Of a stretch of 64,000 nt of DNA, positions 53,295-62,789 are shown piece by piece; position 1 is the first letter of the stretch, and every line of letters starts with the position of its first letter. The position numbers and the translations under genes are program-made. Source of the stretch: Aplectana chamaeleonis (Eukaryota > Nematoda > Chromadorea > Rhabditida > Cosmocercidae); assembly GCA_029168955.1 (NCBI GenBank), contig JAPDOI010001721.1, positions 85,374-149,373 on the forward strand, written 5' to 3'. A model generated the notes under the pieces. That model saw nothing but the letters and a program-made list of their open reading frames with translations, was not told the origin of the DNA and did no database searches.

Positions 53295-53648
53295 TTGATT
53301 TTTGTGACCACAGAAAGTGGACTGATCCAGTGGGGAGATGAAGAGGTCTTTGTTCGAAATTCTTCCATAGGATATTACTGCGTAATATCAAGAAAAAGTG
53401 AACAATTCTTTAAAAAGGGGTCTTCCAAGCAAAAGTGGTTTGGTTCGCGTTACAAATGTTTCAACAAAAAGGGAACAATAGGAAAGTGGAAGGAGGAGAG
53501 TACAAAAAATGAACAATATCCTCTAAAAGCTCTTTTCTTTGTCGAAACTTCTAAACAGCGGAAACAAACCGTGGTATTCAACAAGGAAAAATTTAATGGT
53601 TTCCTAAAAAATTTTGGCATCACCTCCTCTTTTAATGATCGCTATTAG
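53295..53648 (+). CDS. 117-codon open frame of unknown function
   Basis: Begins MIFVTTESGLIQWGDEEVFV and is rich in Lys and aromatic residues (e.g. KQKWFGSRYKCFNKKG, KALFFVETSKQRKQTVVF). No recognised domain, signal or membrane segment. Residues ~38-97 lie in the left arm of an inverted repeat whose right arm is 53722-53908. It may be an exon, a captured exon inside a foldback element, or chance. Low support. Confidence 0.25.
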   Translation: MIFVTTESGLIQWGDEEVFVRNSSIGYYCVISRKSEQFFKKGSSKQKWFGSRYKCFNKKGTIGKWKEESTKNEQYPLKALFFVETSKQRKQTVVFNKEKFNGFLKNFGITSSFNDRY

Positions 53649-53908
53649 GTACACATGCATATATACATATTTTATCGTCACTCACACAATCAAAGTTCTT
53701 TATGGAGCCAAATTTGCTTCCTAATAGAGAACCGCAACGGTTTGTTTCCGCTGTTTAAAAGTTTCGAAAAAAGAAAAGAGCTTTTAGAGGATATTGTTCA
53801 TTTTTTGTAGACTCTTCTTATTCCACTTTCCTATTGTTCCCTTTTTGTTGAAACGTCTGTAACGCTAACCAAACCACTTTTGCTTGGAAGACCCCTTTTT
53901 AAAGAATC
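53408..53908. repeat. Inverted repeat, arms ~180 bp, loop ~140 bp
   Basis: Left arm 53408-53585 (TTTAAAAAGGGGTCTTCCAA to CGGAAACAAACCGT) and right arm 53722-53908 (ACGGTTTGTTTCCGCTGTTT to AAGACCCCTTTTTAAAGAAT). The arms differ at few bases. Confidence 0.85.
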
Positions 53909-53914
53909 TCTATT

Positions 53915-54130
53915 GGGTTGCGCAGCGCATTCATCGTCGTATTCCTAAAGGCTTGAATGCTTGTTGGGTATATTTAACGACTTGCTGGCGAGCCGACTTT
54001 CCAGTCAGTGGGTTCGTCTCCCCCATATAGATCTGTTAACAACTCAAGGACCTAGGAGGGATGGTAGGTTCGGCTGACCTCAGGCGAGAATCGAATCCGA
54101 CCGAGCATTGCGAGCAGCAGCGCCTCCTGT
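53915..54130 (-). pseudogene. Short conserved frame, likely transposon-derived
   Basis: On the minus strand a frame reads GETNPLTGKSARQQVVKYTQ then QAFKPLGIRR and stop at about 53940-54025. I recall similar short peptides in predicted strongylid nematode proteins, where they recur many times, but I cannot check that. It probably belongs to a repeat family rather than a host gene. Confidence 0.3.
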
Positions 54131-54139
54131 CATCACGCC

Positions 54140-54430
54140 ACAAGCGCTAGGATAGATCACAGTATAGCGAGTAAAAGTGCTAGGTGTGGGAGAACTGCAG
54201 AACCCCCAGGTTGCATTAAGCCTCAATCTATTGGCTTACCTTCGATGAATCCGGCCTTTGGCCTGAGGAGCAATCCTGTTACAAATCGCGGTTCACGTTT
54301 TTTTTCTGTTTTCTGCCAAATTTTGCCTATTTTCACAGAAAACAGAAAAAAATGGGCAGAAAACAGGAAGTAGAAAACAGAAAAATCCGCACATTCCTGC
54401 TCCAGATGGTGCTCAGCGAGTTGGCCGCGT
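54140..54430. other. Non-coding, hAT-like end at 54387-54399
   Basis: A GAAAACAGAAAA-rich stretch ends TCCGCACATTCCTG, the inverse of CAGGAATGTGCGGA. No gene. Confidence 0.45.
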
Positions 54431-54433
54431 TAA

Positions 54434-55288
54434 GGGTCGTTTATACTTCCGCCGCCGAGCGGCGCGGCAGAGTCCAATCCCATAAAGGGCTTTGCAGAGT
54501 TGCAGCAACCAGCGGCACGCCGCCGAGCGAGAGCTTTGGGGCGTGGTCGAAACCCGACGCGGCGATGAGCACAAAGACCTCGCAGAGTTGCAGCGACGTT
54601 GTCGTCAGCATCGCATTCTACCATTGCGTACGATCTCATTCATTAGACGGTGCATCTCGCTATACACAGTTTTTTGTTGGTTTTCATATGATTCAGAAAC
54701 TTAAGTAAATGTCTACCAGCAACTACTACAAAATATTGTGATAAAATAAAAAGAAAAATAAAATTTACCTTCCAGTAGAGTGATGCCTTAATATGAATAG
54801 TTTTCGAGATAATAAAATCAGTATTGAACGGTTTGTAAGCGATCGCTTTGAAAACAATGGTACTAGACGACATTGTAATAAAAATACTAAATAAAACTGG
54901 AAACAGAGCCAATTCGAAATGAAACTGTGAATTTGGACGTATTTGAAGTATGCTCCAATGGTTTCCCGTTCAATTTGTACTAAAATAGAAAAAAGGTCTT
55001 CAGAGGGTTGAATTCATGAAAGGAGCAAAAAAAGAAGCTCGAGTCGATCGTCGGCGGCGCTCGTCGCCAGCATTGGAAAATGGTCGAGACCATTCCCCGC
55101 CGCCGCTCATTGACGGCGTCGCTCCGGAAGTCGCTGTTGTCGCCTGGCGGCGGAAACACTCTGCGAGGTAACCACGTCGCTGCTGCCGCGCGACCGCCGC
55201 CGCCGCCATCGCCCGCTGCGTGACGCCCCCATTCTCCATCGTTGCCCTGCCGCAGCGAAACTCGCCGCGGTGCAACTCTGCAGAGCCC
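54434..55288. other. Non-coding with GC-rich repeat fragments
   Basis: At 54430-54433 TTAA precedes GGGTCGTTTATACTTCCGCC, the end of family E (below), but the matching right end was not found. 54640-55000 is AT-rich. 55010-55285 is GC-rich with GCCGCCGCC words and frames on the minus strand that I reject. Confidence 0.45.
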
Positions 55289-55292
55289 TTAA

Positions 55293-55499
55293 GGCGTCGT
55301 TTATACTTCCGCCGCTGAGCGGCGCGGCGAAGTGCAATCCTCTAGTATCGATCGTGCCGCGCGATCAATATTACAGGAATGCACTGTGCCGCGCCGCTCG
55401 GCGGCGGGCGTACAAACGACCCCTAATATCGATAGCACCGCGCAGCATGATCAATACTACAGCAATGCATTGTGCCGCGCCGGAAGTATAAACGACCCC
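55293..55499. mobile_element. TTAA-flanked MITE, family E (207 bp)
   Basis: GGCGTCGTTTATACTTCC on the left, GGAAGTATAAACGACCCC on the right, TTAA at 55289-55292 and 55500-55503. The interior has ATCGATCGTGCCGCGCGATC and a related inner repeat TAATATCGATAGCACCGCG. Related text is near 58313 and 60255-60350. Confidence 0.8.
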
Positions 55500-56006
55500 T
55501 TAAATGTGTTTCGGTCGCGTCGCGTGACGGTGTGCTGCTACGATAGCGCTGGGTTATCCTGCAGCACGTGCCCCTGCTATAAAAATTTTGCAGCACGTGC
55601 TCCTGCGGTAAAATTTCGCAGCACGTGCTGTTGTCTGGAGCACGTGCGCCTACGAAAAAGCCTTTCGATGGGTGTGGTCACTCCAGTTAAATGCATAGTC
55701 GACACGCATTGGATGCGGCGGTTGCCTGAGGTAGTGAAAAAAATAGCCATAGCCTCAGAAGCATAGTAACAAGAATCTTATTAGACAATAGAATAGATAA
55801 ACACAAAAATCAAATGACAGACAATGCCACCTGAACCTCCTTTCTGATAAAAAAAAACAGGAACAGAAAATAACAAGAAAAAATAACAAACGAAACTACT
55901 GAGTAGATCATGATCAGAATTCCAGAGAAGGCAAAACAAGATAGTGATGCACACGTAACACCGGTAGATATTTGATAACGACCACAAATGGCCAACCAGG
56001 CACGAA

Positions 56007-56162
56007 TCAGTCCACAAGGCTCACCTTACGCAGATAGGCCTTTCCACTTGGAAGCGGAATTGTAGTTACTTTGCCAAGGAGTTCCTCAGCTTTCGGGGTA
56101 GCAACACTTGGCTGCACCATACACGCCTCATTCAAATTCTTCCAGCCCTCCGGAGTTGCCAC
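56007..56162 (-). CDS. prdx-6: 1-Cys peroxiredoxin (PRDX6 type), last readable exon
   Basis: Read down from 56162 after the acceptor GGTTGAAG. The exon gives VATPEGWKNLNEACMVQPSV, then ATPKAEELLGKVTTIPLPSG and KAYLRK. This matches the C-terminal end of 1-Cys peroxiredoxins, where VATP.DWK, the MVQP/MVLP motif, the LPSGK.YLR motif and a short tail occur in that order. After YLRK the sequence continues VSLVD and TGA at 56007-56009; alternatively GTGAGC at 56024 is a donor. The protein reduces peroxides; the active Cys is in an exon not found. Confidence 0.78.
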   Translation of the reverse strand: MATPEGWKNLNEACMVQPSVATPKAEELLGKVTTIPLPSGKAYLRKVSLVD

Positions 56163-56220
56163 CTTCAACCAAAATAAATATTGCTGAAAACGGGTAGAGA
56201 ACAGTGGGGGGGGTACATAC

Positions 56221-56269
56221 CGGCATACGATCAGCCAGCTGCATCGAGTCGATCACGCGTAGAATCTCA
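56221..56269 (-). CDS. prdx-6: 1-Cys peroxiredoxin, preceding exon
   Basis: Acceptor TTTTACAG before and donor GTATGT after. It reads EILRVIDSMQLADRMP, the helix that precedes VATP in PRDX6-type proteins. The first base completes a split codon from the exon before, and the exon ends in phase 0, agreeing with 56162. The 58-base intron to the next exon is short and typical of nematodes. Upstream exons (thioredoxin-fold and PVCTTE motif) were not located in the higher coordinates I could read. Confidence 0.78.
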
Positions 56270-56575
56270 CTGTAAAAAAAAACTATTAGAATAGTCTCCA
56301 TCAGAGCAGTTCGCACTCAAGTCTCATAACGTTGGCCAAGTCCACAGAAAACTTCGTCCTCACAAATGCCGTCAGCAGATGGAAACAGGCCGCGATCACG
56401 GACCTCGAAAGAGCTATCTATCTACTGTGCTTCTCTGGGCCAAATTCCGGTCCGCAATTGCGTCTCGACACGCTTCACGGCCGCGCGCTTTCGAGTCGGA
56501 AGAGTTTCCTGCGCCGCAGCCGCCGAACTGTTGACTCCAGGTGGGTGTTAGAAACTGGAAACTAAACAAAATTAG

Positions 56576-57292
56576 AGAAGTCTTACACGATTTTTGGATG
56601 TTTTTTGCCGTAACTGCAGTTGAACGTCGCAGTGCACTTTTATGAGTATGTTATTATCACAAGGTGCTGAAGTTGATCGCAAACGCGGCAACGGCTCCGG
56701 GCGAGATTGAACCAGCATATTCTCTTTCTCTGAGAGAGCATAACTATCGCACTGCACCACCGTAGCCCCAGCGCCGCTCTCACTCCAACTGCTCGGTAAA
56801 TCTTCACCGAAGCAATCATCCTTTCACCCGCATAACGGGATGAAACAGGTATACCGTCAGAGACTATCTAACGATCGTAGACCTGTCAAGATGTTGCCCT
56901 AGTTAAGTCTTCCACGATTTTTGGATGTTTTTTGCCGTAACTGCAGTTGAACGTCGCAGTGCACGTTATATGTATAACGTATAACGTGGTATAACGTGCA
57001 TTCTTCGACGTTCAACTGCGATTACGGCAAAAACATCCAAAAATCGTGTAAGACTTAACTAGAGCATCATCTTGACAGATCTACGACTTCTTAGACTAGT
57101 CTCTGATTCTCTACCTCTTTCCATTCCGTTATGCAGTGAAAGGATGACCTTTCGTGAATAATTACCGAGCGGTTGAGTGAGAGCGGCGCTGGGGCTCGAC
57201 GGCCTTCCCAGAAAAAGCGGGCTCGGAAAGGGAATATGCTGGTTCAATCTCGCCCGGAGCCAAGCGTTTTGCGATCAACTCAGCACCTTGTG
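56576..57292. mobile_element. Insertion in D3 with CACAAGGTGCTGA inverted ends
   Basis: The main element has ends CACAAGGTGCTGAAGTTGAT (from 56658) and the inverse, ATCAACTCAGCACCTTGTG (to 57292), with arms ~60 bp including GGCTCCGGGCGAGATTGAAC. The 56576-56657 stretch is a half copy of the palindrome at 56902-57059. Function unknown, no coding. Confidence 0.65.
56902..57059. mobile_element. TA-flanked palindromic MITE, family F (158 bp)
   Basis: GTTAAGTCTTCCACGATTTT to AAAATCGTGTAAGACTTAAC with TA at 56900-56901 and 57060-57061. Arms ~70 bp (GGATGTTTTTTGCCGTAACT). It is nested inside the element 56658-57292, itself inside D3. Confidence 0.8.
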
Positions 57293-57430
57293 TAAAATTG
57301 GAGAAAACTGTATAAAAAAGCCATATCGAGTCAACCTTGGCGCTGGAAACTCGACTGACTCGAGCGCGTGCGGCCGCAAAACCGTGTCGAGACGCAATTG
57401 AGGACCGGAATTTTGCCCAGAGAAGCACAG

Positions 57431-58461
57431 TATGTCTCCCCAAATTATAGTTAGCGACCAGAATTTCGAAAAAAATGTTAAAGATTCCATGTCCCCCTTC
57501 CAGGTTAACGTTTTTCGACAATTTCGAGACTGTATTTTTTTTCGTATTCTATTCACAAGGTTTGAACATTTTTCAGGAATCTTGATGGAATGAAGGTGAA
57601 TTTTTGTTTGAGCCATAGAAACTAGGTGTGATACAATCGAGTGGATCACACCTAAAAAATGGTCTCCAAAGGCCGTTTTGAACGATCTACAGAAAACTAA
57701 TTGTCGTGGACTAACTTTTCCACACCTTGCTGCAACGCAAAAGCCCTATTAACAATTTCGAAAAATACTTGTAAATTTTTCGTTACAAAAAAATTTTGGG
57801 CTTGAACACTTTTTCGAGAACCCCACCTAGTGTAGCGCTCTTCGGCTCGAAGCTGCATCCATGAAATTTTGCGTGCGTTTTAATATCGGGCTTCCTATTC
57901 TAGATATAGTTTTCGTACCCGAAACTGAAGCTGTGTGCCCTCAAGACATCAAAAAGGCTCCACCCACATAGCGTAGCGCCCTCCAGCTTGCAACTGCGTC
58001 CACGATTTGTTTTCTATTTTAAACACGGAACGATAGAGGGTATTAACTAGTGATTTTAACACCCCCCCCCCCACCGGCCATTTTCTCCTCACGAGGGAAG
58101 GGGGGCTGAGGAAATCACGGGATTTAGGGGGGGGTCGGACCAAAGTTGGCTCGTATCACACCTTGCGCCATAGCCTGATCGGCACATGCCGTTAGGCCGG
58201 GATCATACTTCCCGCGACCAACTACTGGAACAATGAGTATCAGGTATAACGATATACGTACTCGATATTGATGGTAAACATTGCACCGCATCGCTCGTCG
58301 CAGGAATCATGAGGCGTCGTTTATACTTCAGCCGCAGAGCGGCGAAGTACCTTTCAACCATAACGATTACTCTGTGCCGCGGTACCGCAGCACGTTTAGA
58401 GTTCATCTGCACAAATTTTGTAAATGGCGCCGCACGCAGCCGCAGCTTCGTTGCTGCCGCG
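57431..58461. other. Non-coding, no gene recognised
   Basis: Includes phrases around 57830-57860 and 57955-57985 with TAGCGCTCTTCGGCTCGAAG and TAGCGCCCTCCAGCTTGCAA, a weak pair of diverged repeats. Runs of C at 58060 and G at 58115. Family E-like text at about 58313. Confidence 0.45.
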
Positions 58462-58837
58462 CAGGGTCAAGCGGGGTTGTGAAATTCCTCAACGGATGTT
58501 GGAGAGGGGTCGCCAAAATCTGGGCCCGAAAATGAAGGTTAGGTGAGGAATCGCGAAAATTTTGGACCAAAAATGAAAATTTGGTGAAGACATTGCGAAA
58601 GTTCTTGTTTTTTTGTCACGAAAGGGAAGGACCGCAGCATTGCTAGGGTTCTAGACGCTTGAGTTCGACTACTGAACAAATTTTCGGAGTGTGACAGCTT
58701 TGGTTATCAAATATAAACTGCCCAGAAATCGCGTTTCGGAGAACTGCAGATTTTCGGATTCCCGAAAAAAAAATGATTGTGAGGGGGGGGGGGTCGCTCC
58801 GATTTCGAAAAATTACCCAACGCCCCGCTTGAGCCTG
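58462..58837. mobile_element. hAT-type non-autonomous element, second copy (376 bp)
   Basis: Perfect 8-bp duplication CTGCCGCG at 58454-58461 and 58838-58845. Ends CAGGGTCAAGCGGGGTTG and, inward from the right, CAGGCTCAAGCGGGGCGTTG. The interior shares GGCCCGAAAATGAAGG with 10441-10764. Confidence 0.9.
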
Positions 58838-58839
58838 CT

Positions 58840-59860
58840 GCCGCGCTGCCTGAGATGAGCAGGTGGCGATCGTGTCAAAAGCAAGGAAAATAATCCAGAA
58901 ATAAACTCATCAACGATAAGTCGGTGTGAGTAGAGTTAGATTAAGTACGGGGTATTAATGTTCTGTAATCTAGAGTATAGGGAAGCACAGCTACAGGCTA
59001 TAAAACGGCGAAATTCACTTGGTTCGTACGCATGCTGGTGCGTAGCGGAGGTTAGAGAGAGTGAGAGAGCGTAGGGCAGACGGAGACCGAGGCGACGCGC
59101 GCGCCGCTCGCGCCTCGAGTGATGTGAATTTCGACGTTTTATAGAGGGTAATCCGGGTGAAACTAATCGAAGCCCATACATTTCTCGCTCACCCTTAATA
59201 ATATTTTTAAAAGTTCGACTTCAGCGTACTTTTTGGTTTTGATTGTGCAGTTTGCTTTTAGGCATTAGACATTGGACCTAATTCCTGAATAATCCGAACA
59301 TGGCCGTTTGAAAAGCCATAATGACCGAAATTTCGGATTACGTCGGAACTCGTCCGAGGCCGCGGTTTTCAGAGCTCTGAAACTTAGGTTTAAACTCAAT
59401 TTGGAAATCCAACTTTGTGTCTAATTGTAAGTTGCACATCTTAGAGCCCTTAACTCTGCTATTTTGGAAGGGGAGGGAAACCCCGGGTTGGTGCGAAGCT
59501 TGATGAGTGCGAAAATGGCGTCGCGGACGAGTTCCGACACAACCGAATTTTTGGGAGTTCACGAACCAGATTTTCAAGTGACTGAGCGCTTTCGTAAAAC
59601 TGTTCCATATTCGCTGCAGTTCAATGTCCAAATACTTATTTTGATAATCAGATGCTTGGATTTTCCCAAAAATTACAACGACATCGTTGAACGTTTTTCG
59701 CGATCGCCTATTCGGGCATCGTCACCTGTATTCCGTCCAGTATTTATGTGACTGAATAGTATATATTTCTGTATTGGCCGAATAGCTGAAGGACCGAATA
59801 GCTCGTTTGTTAACGCGTTTAATTAATATTCGATAAGCTTGAAAATTCAATTCGCTCAGT
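58840..59860. other. Non-coding, small palindrome at about 58997-59148
   Basis: GCTATAAAACGGCGAAATTC and GAATTTCGACGTTTTATAG form arms. The centre is GC-rich (CGACGCGCGCGCCGCTCGCG). The frame 59464-59751 has no motif. Nothing else. Confidence 0.45.
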
Positions 59861-60010
59861 AGCTTAACATCGGCATGGAACCGGAAGAGACTTTGCGTTC
59901 ACTGTTGCAGGTTGGCGCAAACTCGGTGCCCTATGCTATGACACAGGTGCACCGAGCTCGCGCCAACCTCTAATGAGGAATGCAAAGTTTCTCCAGGATC
60001 CACGCCGATG
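59860..60010. repeat. Palindromic MITE, copy 1 (GTTGGCGCAAACTCGGTG arms)
   Basis: Left CATCGGCATGGAACCGGAAG with GACTTTGCGTTC and GGTTGGCGCAAACTCGGTG; right CACCGAGCTCGCGCCAACCT, GAATGCAAAGTTTCTCC and GGATCCACGCCGATG. Copy 2 is at 60545-60700. Confidence 0.75.
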
Positions 60011-60254
60011 TTACCTATTCAGAAATGCGAGGAAAGTCGAATCCTAGAGGAACAGGGACCTACAATACTGTTTAAGACACTATTTTTGAAAACCAATGGT
60101 TGTTTCGAAATGCAGTGTGAGTGAAAAGCCAAGCCCAAATCGAATTCGACTTTAGCAAGTTAGCTGTCCTGATTCACCGCCCCCATTTGACGCGATCCCT
60201 TTACAGAATGAGGTAGCATGATTTCTTGAGCGGCACGCCCCACCGCCTAGTTTT

Positions 60255-60350
60255 TCGCCGCACCGCTCGACGGCGGAAGTATGCTTGACCCCTAATACCG
60301 ATCAAGCGGTGCCGCGTGATCAATACTACAGAAATACACTGTGCCGCGAA
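60255..60350. repeat. Family E-like fragment
   Basis: CACCGCTCGACGGCGGAAGT, GACCCCTAATACCGATCAAG and GTGATCAATACTACAGAAAT resemble the interior of 55293-55499. It is a partial copy. Confidence 0.55.
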
Positions 60351-60544
60351 AAAAATAGGTCCAATCGCAGTAATGAGGCCAGACTGAGAGTTCACTGTGC
60401 GAAAAAAAACGGAGTGTGACCAGAACCCGTGATGCTCTCTCCAAACAAACTACTTTAGTGAAATGTGCTTCTGGCAAAACTGTAAGTCGCGGGTGGCATT
60501 GAACCCGCCTCGTGCATCTTGTGTCCGAGCGCATCTCTGGAGAT

Positions 60545-60705
60545 AAAATTCAGAATGTACCTTCGCCGTGGATTCTAATGAGACTTTGCCCATTGAAGGT
60601 TGGTGCAAACTCGATGCCACACGCTATAACATAAGTGCACCGAGTTTGCGCCAACCTCCAACGGGGAACGCAAAGTCCCATTAGGATCCATGCCGAAGGT
60701 GTCTA
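60545..60705. repeat. Palindromic MITE, copy 2
   Basis: ACCTTCGCCGTGGATTCTAA, GACTTTGCCCATTGAAGGTT and GGTGCAAACTCGATGCCA on the left; CACCGAGTTTGCGCCAACCT, GAACGCAAAGTCCCATTAGG and ATCCATGCCGAAGGTGT on the right. It is a diverged copy of the element at 59860. Confidence 0.75.
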
Positions 60706-60886
60706 AAATTTGTGATGCACACCGAAAATTAATATGTCTCATCTGTCAGCCATAAAGAACGCTAATAGTTCTTCCCAATTTCACAGAAATTGGAGGCAAA
60801 ATGTAATTCCCTGTGAAAAACTGGTCCTGACTAGGCAGTAGCGCCGGGGCACAAGTAATGTCTAGCATGTAGCGTTTGCCAATGTA

Positions 60887-61071
60887 GAACGCACGGCCAA
60901 CACCCCGCCTGGCCTCATTTCTGCAATTGGAATGGTGTGCTCCGAAGCCACCACTCGCTGTTCGCTCTGCGCATTGAATGCAGAGCCTTTATTTAGGCTG
61001 CATCCATACTTGGAGGCACATAATATCAATACGTATTGCTTGCACACCTGCTCACGCCTGCAATTTATTGA
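60887..61071. repeat. ~180-bp unclassified repeat, copy 2
   Basis: Near identical to 31137-31315. It ends exactly where the CR1 LINE's 3' microsatellite starts. Confidence 0.7.
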
Positions 61072-61822
61072 TTGATTGATTTATTACACGGTAGAACCGT
61101 GTCAAAGAGAACAACAGAAATAAATACCCGAACGGCAATTAAGAGACTAAAAGCACTAAAATCAGTCGAACAACAATAAATGGATCAACTGACTATTAGG
61201 CATACACCGGCACCATGAAGAAAAGAGATCCTACAAACACTACTCCTGGGACAACAGATAACACTCAAGTGTCTTTTTGAATTCACTGAGTTTCCCCACT
61301 ACCAAACCTGACCGAAGTAGTTTATTGAATTCAGACCCCGCTCTATTGACAAAGAAGTGCTGTCGTACGTTCCGCCTGGCCCCAATGAGGCCCAATTTCA
61401 CCGGTGCTCCCCTAGTGTTTGATGGTCCAAGGTTGAACAGCCGGCTACCCTTGATACCAGCACTCCCATGAATGATCTTATACATCATTATCATATCAAA
61501 CCTTCTTCTCCTGCGCTCTAGAGTGGTTAGGCCCAATTTAGCGTTCCTGGTGACATGACACACGTTACCATAAGCCTGAAACCACGATGTCTTAAAGAAA
61601 ACTCTACGTGTAAAAGTATTCTGGACTTTCTCAAGCGCGTCGATGGATCCTTTTTTGTATGGATTAAAAACTACCGTACCATACTCCATAAGTGGACGTA
61701 CGTACGTTTTAAAGACCTCGGTCAGCACGTTTGCATTAGTAGTTGATAGTGCTCGAAACGCGCTGTGCATCATCCTATTAGCCGTGGTCTCCGTTAACTC
61801 CGCCGTTGCCGATCCCAAGCCC
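61068..61822 (-). mobile_element. CR1-like LINE, 5'-truncated
   Basis: Minus strand, only the C-terminal part of RT and a 3' tail. The 3' end reads AATAAATCAATCAATCAATA on the minus strand (about 61068-61085), a short microsatellite as in CR1-type elements. The 5' part was lost before about 61822, where the RTE element follows. Coding details in the next entry. Confidence 0.75.
61240..61818 (-). pseudogene. CR1-like RT C-terminus (192 codons, open)
   Basis: TANRMMHSAFRALSTTNANV, TYVRPLMEYGTVVFNP, LEKVQNTFTRRVFFKT, RLGLTTLERRRRRFDMIMMY-type sequence (LGLTTLERRRRRFDMIMMYK) and RAGSEFNKLLRSGLVVGKLS match the domain after the RT palm in CR1 and related LINEs. The frame is open but truncated at the 5' end, and the palm is absent. 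Confidence 0.8.
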
Positions 61823-62024
61823 GGATGAGAAAGGAGGAGGGTTGGCCCCCCATGTTACCGACGGGCTGGAAACCCTAAGGTGGTAACCATGGAGTCTCAT
61901 AGGAATACGCGATACGGCTACCGCATCCGGGGCACCCGATGCGCCAACACTGGGGACCCAGGGTGTTGGTGACAAGTATGCCACTGGCCAGAACAGTGGG
62001 CGACTGGTAACGCCGAAGAAGGAG

Positions 62025-62789
62025 GTGCGGTTCGCGGCATGGAATGTGCGATCAGGGCATTACGTCGGGCAGAAAGAAATCATTGCCAGGGAACTAACGA
62101 AGTCGAAGGTATCGGTTGCCGCCCTGTCTGAATTGAGGATCAGTGGAAGTGGAACAATGACTGTCCAGGTGCCAGATAGTCAAGAAAGGATGGTGTTGTG
62201 CTACTCCGGTAGCGACGGACACCATCAAGGCGTTGGATTCATGCTGAACTGGAAAACAGCTGAAAGCGATGTGATATTCGAGCCTATCTCTAGCAGAATC
62301 GCTGTCCTCACGCTGAAAGGAACTATAAGGACACATATTGTAGCAGTTTATGCGCCGACGGAGCCTAGCCCGGATTCCGACAAGGGCGCGTTTTACGCTC
62401 AGCTTCAGGACGTTCTGAACACGATTTCAAAGAGAGACGTTGTTCTAATTGCAGGTGATTTCAACGCACATGTTGGAGAAGACAGAATTGGCTGGGAAGC
62501 AGCATTGGGCCGGTTAGGCGTTGGTGACATGAACGACAATGGTCTGCGCTTGCTCACGTTTGCAGCTTTCAATGGATTCATTATTGGAAAGTCACTTCCA
62601 GCATCGCAGAAAACATCAGTTGACGTGGAGAAATCCTTCCGGACGAGACGTAGGCTCGTTAGACTACGTGCTGATGAGCTCGCGTTTCAGGTCGTCGCTC
62701 AAGGATGTTCGTGCAATGAGAGGACCCGACTGTGGTTCAGACCATTACCTTCTACGTGCAGTAGTGAAGCTTCGTCTACAACGAGCTAG
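62025..62789 (+). pseudogene. RTE endonuclease (copy 2)
   Basis: MRFAAWNVRSGHYVGQKEII, ALSELRISGSGTMT, YSGSDGHHQGVGFMLNW, HIVAVYAPTEPSPDSDKGAF, VLIAGDFNAHVGED and DNGLRLLTFAAFNGFIIG are in order for an APE-type endonuclease. AAWNVRSG carries the catalytic Asn at the usual site and GDFNAH the Asp/Asn pair. After ~62590 the true frame moves to the next entry; the 3' part of this frame is noise. The start may be upstream since the frame is open back to about 61990. Confidence 0.82.

Larger units (their letters stand above)
56425..57430. mobile_element. TA-flanked MITE, family D, copy D3, split by a later element
   Basis: Left part 56425-56575 and right part 57293-57430 with TA-flanked ends CTGTGCTTCTCTGGGCCAAA and CCCAGAGAAGCACAG. 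The middle is replaced by ~715 bp. AAAATTAGAGA and AAAATTGGAGA at the two junctions suggest a target duplication of about 11 bp. The element lies in the peroxiredoxin gene's upstream intron or flank. Confidence 0.75.

Noticed and set aside
55000..55337. Ala/Arg-rich minus-strand frames
   Set aside because: GC-rich low-complexity text next to a palindromic MITE.
56332..56565. 77-codon plus-strand frame near the peroxiredoxin exons
   Set aside because: It crosses into MITE D3 and has no family resemblance; its minus strand did not give the missing peroxiredoxin exon either.
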